64,000 nt of DNA from Echiichthys vipera (Eukaryota; Chordata; Actinopteri; Perciformes; Trachinidae), in NCBI GenBank assembly GCA_963691815.1, contig OY829650.1, forward strand, positions 11,000,171 through 11,064,170. The letters run 5' to 3'. This document shows, piece after piece, positions 58,248 to 64,000 of the stretch (positions are counted from its first letter, which is position 1; each line of letters starts with the position of its first letter). Below the pieces are notes generated by a model. The model had not been told where the DNA came from and ran no database searches. It was given only the letters and a program-made list of their open reading frames with translations. A program made the translations under genes and the position numbers.

Positions 58248-58925
58248 CTGCATCTCTACAATAAAAACATGGCTGACCAACAACTTTTTTCAAATTTGAC
58301 AGTGAAAAAACAGAACTCCTCCTCATACGCACCTAATCCACTCTCAACAAAACTGTACCCATCTCCCTCACCATCGACACCTTGACCATCACTCCCTCCT
58401 CCCGGCACGCAATCTTGGTGTTATCCTGGACCGCACCCTTTCCTTTGATCCCCATGTCAGCTCCATTGTCAAGAACGCCTACCTTCACCTTTGCCGCATC
58501 ACTAAAATTAGGCACTGCCTCTCCTCCCCCTGCTGCTTCCCTTATCCAAGCCTTTAACACTTGCCACCTCTCCTATTGCAACTCCCTCCTCACTGGCATC
58601 TCCTCCCAAAGCTCTCTGCTACCTGCCCCGCCCCAACCTGACTTACCTCCTGATCCCTGATCGCCCCTCTCAAGCCCTCTGATCCTACTCCACTTTCACC
58701 CTTACCGTACAACCATCCAGACTAAAAAACTTTGGTGACAGAGTCTTCTCCAGAACAGCACCCCAACTATGGAACTCTCTCCTCCAACCTGTCGAACTCT
58801 CCATCACTACCCATATTCAAATCCTGCTTAAAAACCTACCTCTTTTCCTAAGCCTATGACCTCCCCTACACCACACCACCTTACCTCTACACTCTCTACT
58901 CTCATCATCTCAGGACTTTAATTTA
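58248..58925 (+). pseudogene. L2-type non-LTR retrotransposon, 3' reverse-transcriptase relic
   Basis: Pieces of the C-terminal part of an L2/CR1-group reverse transcriptase appear in order across shifting frames. They are MADQQLF, KTELLLIRT followed by a stop, STLNKTVPISLTID, LGVILDRTLSFDPHVSSIVK (from 58414), AYLHLCRI, SLIQAFNTCHLSYCNSLLTG, FGDRVFSRTAPQLWNSL, and LLKNLPLF. The Asp-Tyr-Cys-Asn-Ser-Leu-Leu region of the family is represented by SYCNSLLTG. Several frameshifts and at least one stop make it dead. Loss of everything upstream fits 5' truncation, the usual fate of LINE insertions. C-rich base use contrasts with the AT-rich flanks. Confidence 0.85.
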
Positions 58926-60325
<1,400 letters not shown>

Positions 60326-60596
60326 CTTAATAATTACCTAGAGTTTCATGGAGTGTTGGTGGATGAACAGAATAGTTTCAGCAAAAACAGGGCATGTATT
60401 GATCATATTTACGGAATGGCGAATTAAAAGAGGGCAAAACAATGTTTCTTTTTTTGTTGATTTCAAGAGAGTCAGTAGAGATCTTTTGGAGTGCAAGTTA
60501 TTTGGCTCTGGCATTGATGGTAAATTGTACAATGCTATTATAGCCTTGTACATTGATATGAAACCTGTGTATGAGATATATCAGGCGTTCAGCTGA
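60326..60596 (+). pseudogene. Non-LTR retrotransposon reverse-transcriptase fragment, first part
   Basis: The plus strand reads LNNYLEFHGVLVDEQN, then SFSKNRACIDHIYGMAN, a stop at about 60425, then in another frame KRGQNNVSFFVDFKRVSRDLL, LECKLFGSGIDGKLYNAI and IALYIDMK. This is the fingers/palm part of a LINE reverse transcriptase. FVDF carries the first catalytic Asp (motif A), but the usual AFDSV-type stretch that follows is shortened. It continues after an insertion at 61081. The clade is not assigned. Confidence 0.85.
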
Positions 60597-61080
60597 CTCC
60601 AACGTAAAATTGTCGACATGAATATAAAACACTCAGAGAAAGTGTTCTGCTAGTCAGGTTATGTAGTGTAACAAGCCCAAAACTCTGCTTAGGGAGCAGG
60701 TTGGGATGGATGGTTGGGTTACACACTTTCTAGACTGGGTTTGTATCCTTTCCCTTGTGTAATTGAAACTCAATTAAATAAATGACTTATTTTTACCCCA
60801 GCCACAATCTTTGCTCTGTTGCCTAAACCTAACCACGTAGTTTTGTGTGAATTTGCAACATTAACCACATATTTGAAACTGTGATAGTGAAGCTTAAAAA
60901 GTGACGTCGAGTGGTTCATATTTGATGAGTAGGGAATGAGAATGAGTTGTGTTTGTTGAGATTGCAAGAACGTACAATTCTAACATTTTATTCTTGCGAC
61001 TGTTTTGACAAAACCCCAATTGAAGAAGAAAGAAGAATACATACTTTATTAAACTCTGAGGGGAAATTGCATGTTTCCAG
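60597..61080. mobile_element. Sequence inserted into the reverse-transcriptase relic
   Basis: About 480 bp unrelated to reverse transcriptase separate the two halves of the same coding region. Words such as 'cctaaacctaaccacgtagt' (about 60823) recur in teleost repeats. The right end (61022-61073) reads, in reverse, like a retroposon tail ('tttcccctcagagtttaata'). Exact boundaries and target duplications were not found, so the inserted element is unclassified. Confidence 0.5.
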
Positions 61081-61160
61081 TTAAATTATCTCAGAACTGG
61101 TTGGTTTCCCACTCCATTAGGGATGAAGCAGGGAGATGTGCTCTCCCCAAGCCTGTTTTT
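61081..61160 (+). pseudogene. Non-LTR reverse-transcriptase fragment, second part
   Basis: Reads LNYLRTGWFPTPLGMKQGDV followed by LSPSLF. G-x-KQGD-x-LSP-x-LF is the hallmark motif between motifs A and C of non-LTR reverse transcriptases and is the expected continuation of the fragment ending at 60596. After the LF a T-run follows and no family sequence can be traced. The YADD catalytic box was not found. Confidence 0.88.
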
Positions 61161-62029
61161 TTTTTTTCCACCATTGTCACTCCTAAGAAAACCCTTTGGA
61201 AAGTTTTCCAGCTTTTTCCTTTTCCACCACGGACACTATTGTTTCAATTTCTCCAGTCAGGCAATTCTGTTGCTTTTCGCTTCCCCCACAAACAAATGTC
61301 CTTATACAGAGAAAGTGGAGGTGTGACAATATCCTGACTGAAAACCGCTGGCATGCGCCTGTCAATACAGAATGATTCTGATTCATTAACTAACACACGT
61401 TGGTAAGAACAAAATGACACGTACAGTATGTGAGGGTAATTTTGTTAGTGAATTAGGCCCAATGTGTTGGCTGTAGTAAAATAGATTTATTTACAATAAA
61501 TACTGGATAATATTAGTTTATAATGTAGTACATGGAGAAAAAACACAGATGATAGATTTTAGAAAGCAATGTGAGCTGCAGAGCAATAATATATTTCTGT
61601 TGGATCAATGCCTTTAAAGTACACCAAATGTTATATACTGTACATCTTTGTTTTGTCTTTAATAAAAAGATAGAGTCAGTAGGAAGAGTGTTATCTTAAA
61701 ACCTGGCAAACCTGGTAGTTAAGTTGTTGCCCAATGGGCTTGGCACCATATAGTACAAGACACACAAATTAACAATCAATCAGAAAAATGTGCCCGGATG
61801 GTTACACTGACAGTTTTTTTGTCACCTTTTCAATAACGAAGAAAAAAACACTGTTTACTTTGTTGCCACGCCACCAGAAGCACAGCATAGTAGTATGCTA
61901 TAAAATATAATGAATATATATAAAATAAAATAATATATAAAATAAAATATCCAAAGCGAAGCTCAAATATACCACAGAAGACAAAGACCTCTCTTAATCA
62001 TGGTTCTTATCCTATTGCTATTGCTATTG
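61161..62029. other. Spacer, no gene seen
   Basis: AT-rich, with ATATAAAATA-type repeats at about 61900-61950. Confidence 0.55.
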
Positions 62030-62030
62030 C

Positions 62031-62063
<33 letters not shown>

Positions 62064-62099
62064 GTTTGTGTATTTGTGTGTGTGTGTGTGTTTGTGTGA
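62030..62099. repeat. Interrupted (TG)n microsatellite
   Basis: TG blocks with TATATATG and TTTG interruptions. Confidence 0.95.
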
Positions 62100-62558
<459 letters not shown>

Positions 62559-63025
62559 AGCTAGAAAAATTTCACCCTCAGAGAAGTAGAATTATGTCCT
62601 TTTTTTTTTGGTCAAGAAGTAGGATAGAATATATAGGATAACCCTATATATTCTCTTTAAACTAAGTGTCACTCATACTGTAAGACATCTGCTGCATTTC
62701 ATGTGTGTAGTGCAAATCTGCAGTTCCCATCAAGGCTTACTCAAAGCATACAGAATTCCTATGGATTTCCTGACATTTTCCCGGTTCTCTTGTCAGTCTT
62801 CCCATGCTATTTGTTCCAGACGACTGGATTTCGGAGATCTGGGATTAAAATGACGGATTTCGGTGGTAAAGTGGCGGGCATTAGAATTGAAGGGCTTATA
62901 ACTTTTTTTTTCTTTTCAGATGAGTTACCCTGCAAGCTGATAACCTTAAGAATCCAATTTGGAATATATTTTACTCTTATTTATCACTCCACATGACTTT
63001 TTTTTTTACATTTCAGAACTGACCT
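62559..63025. other. Spacer, no gene seen
   Basis: Two acceptor-like T-runs ending in CAG (about 62904-62920 and 63000-63016) are present, but no coherent exon follows either. Confidence 0.5.
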
Positions 63026-63097
63026 GTGTGTGTGTGTGTGTGTGTGTGTCTGTGTCTGTGTATGTGTGTGTGTATGTGTGTGTGTGTGTGTGTGTCT
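63026..63097. repeat. Interrupted (TG)n microsatellite
   Basis: TG units with CTG and TATG variants. Confidence 0.95.
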
Positions 63098-64000
63098 CAA
63101 GGAGGGTCTAATATGTTCAACAACCAAGGGAAATAAAGAGCTAATACCTCTCACTTCAATTTCATTTGAGCCATCGATGAACCCAACCAAACACACGAGG
63201 GAGTGCACACATAAACAATCTGATAAAATGTACATTGAATTGGGCAGAGCAGTTTCTCCGTCTTCAATATGCTGGTTCTGAGTGTCTCCTTCTTAGTCCT
63301 CACATGTAATGTTTTTGACACACACACAGACACACACACGCAACCAGTGTTCTTCGGGCCCTCCATGCAGGCTCAAGGTCAGTGAATCATCATTGCATTT
63401 AGGGATTCCTAAGGCTAGCCTGGGGTTAGCGTACAACTAGCTCCGCCATGAAATGACAGTAATTGCAGCATGATTTTTGTACTCTTTTATGGTGCCTTTG
63501 TTATAAATAAATGCAGTGACCCTGCATCTGTCGTATCACATTTAGAGCTAGAAACACAACTCAGTGAACATGTGGCCTCCAGACAGACCGTAACCAACTG
63601 ATAGCCACGCCCTCACAGCTTGTGGTCGTTAGTATGAATGAGTGCTGATTAAAGTTGTCACCATACCCACATTTTAAACTTCGATACAATACTAGTATAG
63701 AAACAACAATACTCTATACCATGGCAAAAAGAAAAAAAGGCACAGAGTAGTGACAGATCGTTCGCCAGCTGTGAATTGTACACACACATTAATGTTCTCC
63801 TCAGGATGAATTGTTATAGCTTTGATGATCCTATCATTTTTTCATATGCAGTAGCACCATCAGGTCAAAATCTTATCTTTTTCCAGTAATTTGCCTTATG
63901 ATCAAATACCTGCAAGACTGTGTAAATGTTAGCATGATGACATCAGAATATTCATAAATTCATAAATAGACTTTGGCACAATCCACTTTCACCTCTTAGC
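63098..64000. other. Terminal spacer, no gene seen
   Basis: Mixed sequence. 'cttcgatacaatactagtat' near 63679 resembles words found in fish hAT-derived repeats, without matching ends. A short CA run with CAGA variants lies at about 63319-63338. Confidence 0.5.

Noticed and set aside
62904..63016. Two T-run plus CAG strings resembling splice acceptors
   Set aside because: Neither is followed by a coherent open frame and donor. Such strings are common in T-rich introns.

Overview
The window looks like nuclear DNA of a ray-finned (teleost, probably percomorph) fish. The evidence is the extreme density of long (CA)n/(TG)n arrays, an AT-rich background with no operon-like coding, a tRNA-derived SINE with A and B boxes, relics of L2-type and other non-LTR retrotransposons, a hAT DNA transposon, and several dispersed families that I recognise from teleost genomes. 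The family recognition is from memory, not from a search. No complete protein-coding gene could be supported. Open frames longer than about 60 codons are almost all translations of dinucleotide repeats (TH/HT, CV/VC, LS/SL, RE/ER) or chance frames, so the window is best read as intergenic or long-intron sequence.

Layout. 1-9.6 kb: CA/TG arrays, a SINE-like repeat (about 1.10-1.38 kb), a G-quadruplex candidate (2.33 kb), GA and poly-C tracts, and a pentanucleotide array (9.48-9.60 kb). 12.9-16.0 kb: copies of an 'atagactgta'-headed family, a repeat with a hammerhead-like core, and paired GA arrays. 17-29 kb: a retroposon 3' tail (17.4 kb), a repeat with internal modules (21.2-21.6 kb), a minus-strand tRNA-derived SINE (22.1-22.2 kb), a 156-bp CA array, a fold-back repeat (26.2-26.6 kb), a long CT array, and more 'atagactgta' material (28.7-29.3 kb). 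33.2-34.6 kb: a nest in which an 'atagactgta' element lies inside a repeat that begins with a perfect palindrome. 35.84 kb: a short fragment matching the extreme 5' end of 18S rRNA. 38.0 and 43.0 kb: an identical 35-bp sequence, each copy next to a TG-rich array. 46.24-47.42 kb: a hAT element with exact 8-bp target-site duplications and a decayed BED-finger transposase start. 47.6-57 kb: mostly unassigned spacer and microsatellites. 58.2-58.9 kb: an L2-type reverse-transcriptase relic. 60.3-61.2 kb: a second non-LTR reverse-transcriptase relic split by about 480 bp of inserted sequence. 62-64 kb: CA/TG arrays and spacer.

There are no cooperating genes. What can be read is the history of mobile elements, their nesting and decay, and microsatellite expansion. 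I saw no CRISPR array, bacterial operon, defence system or intact non-coding RNA gene. The most distinctive items are the hAT copy, the 18S fragment, the microsatellite-linked 35-bp duplication, the hammerhead-like motif and the nested repeats at 33-34.6 kb.
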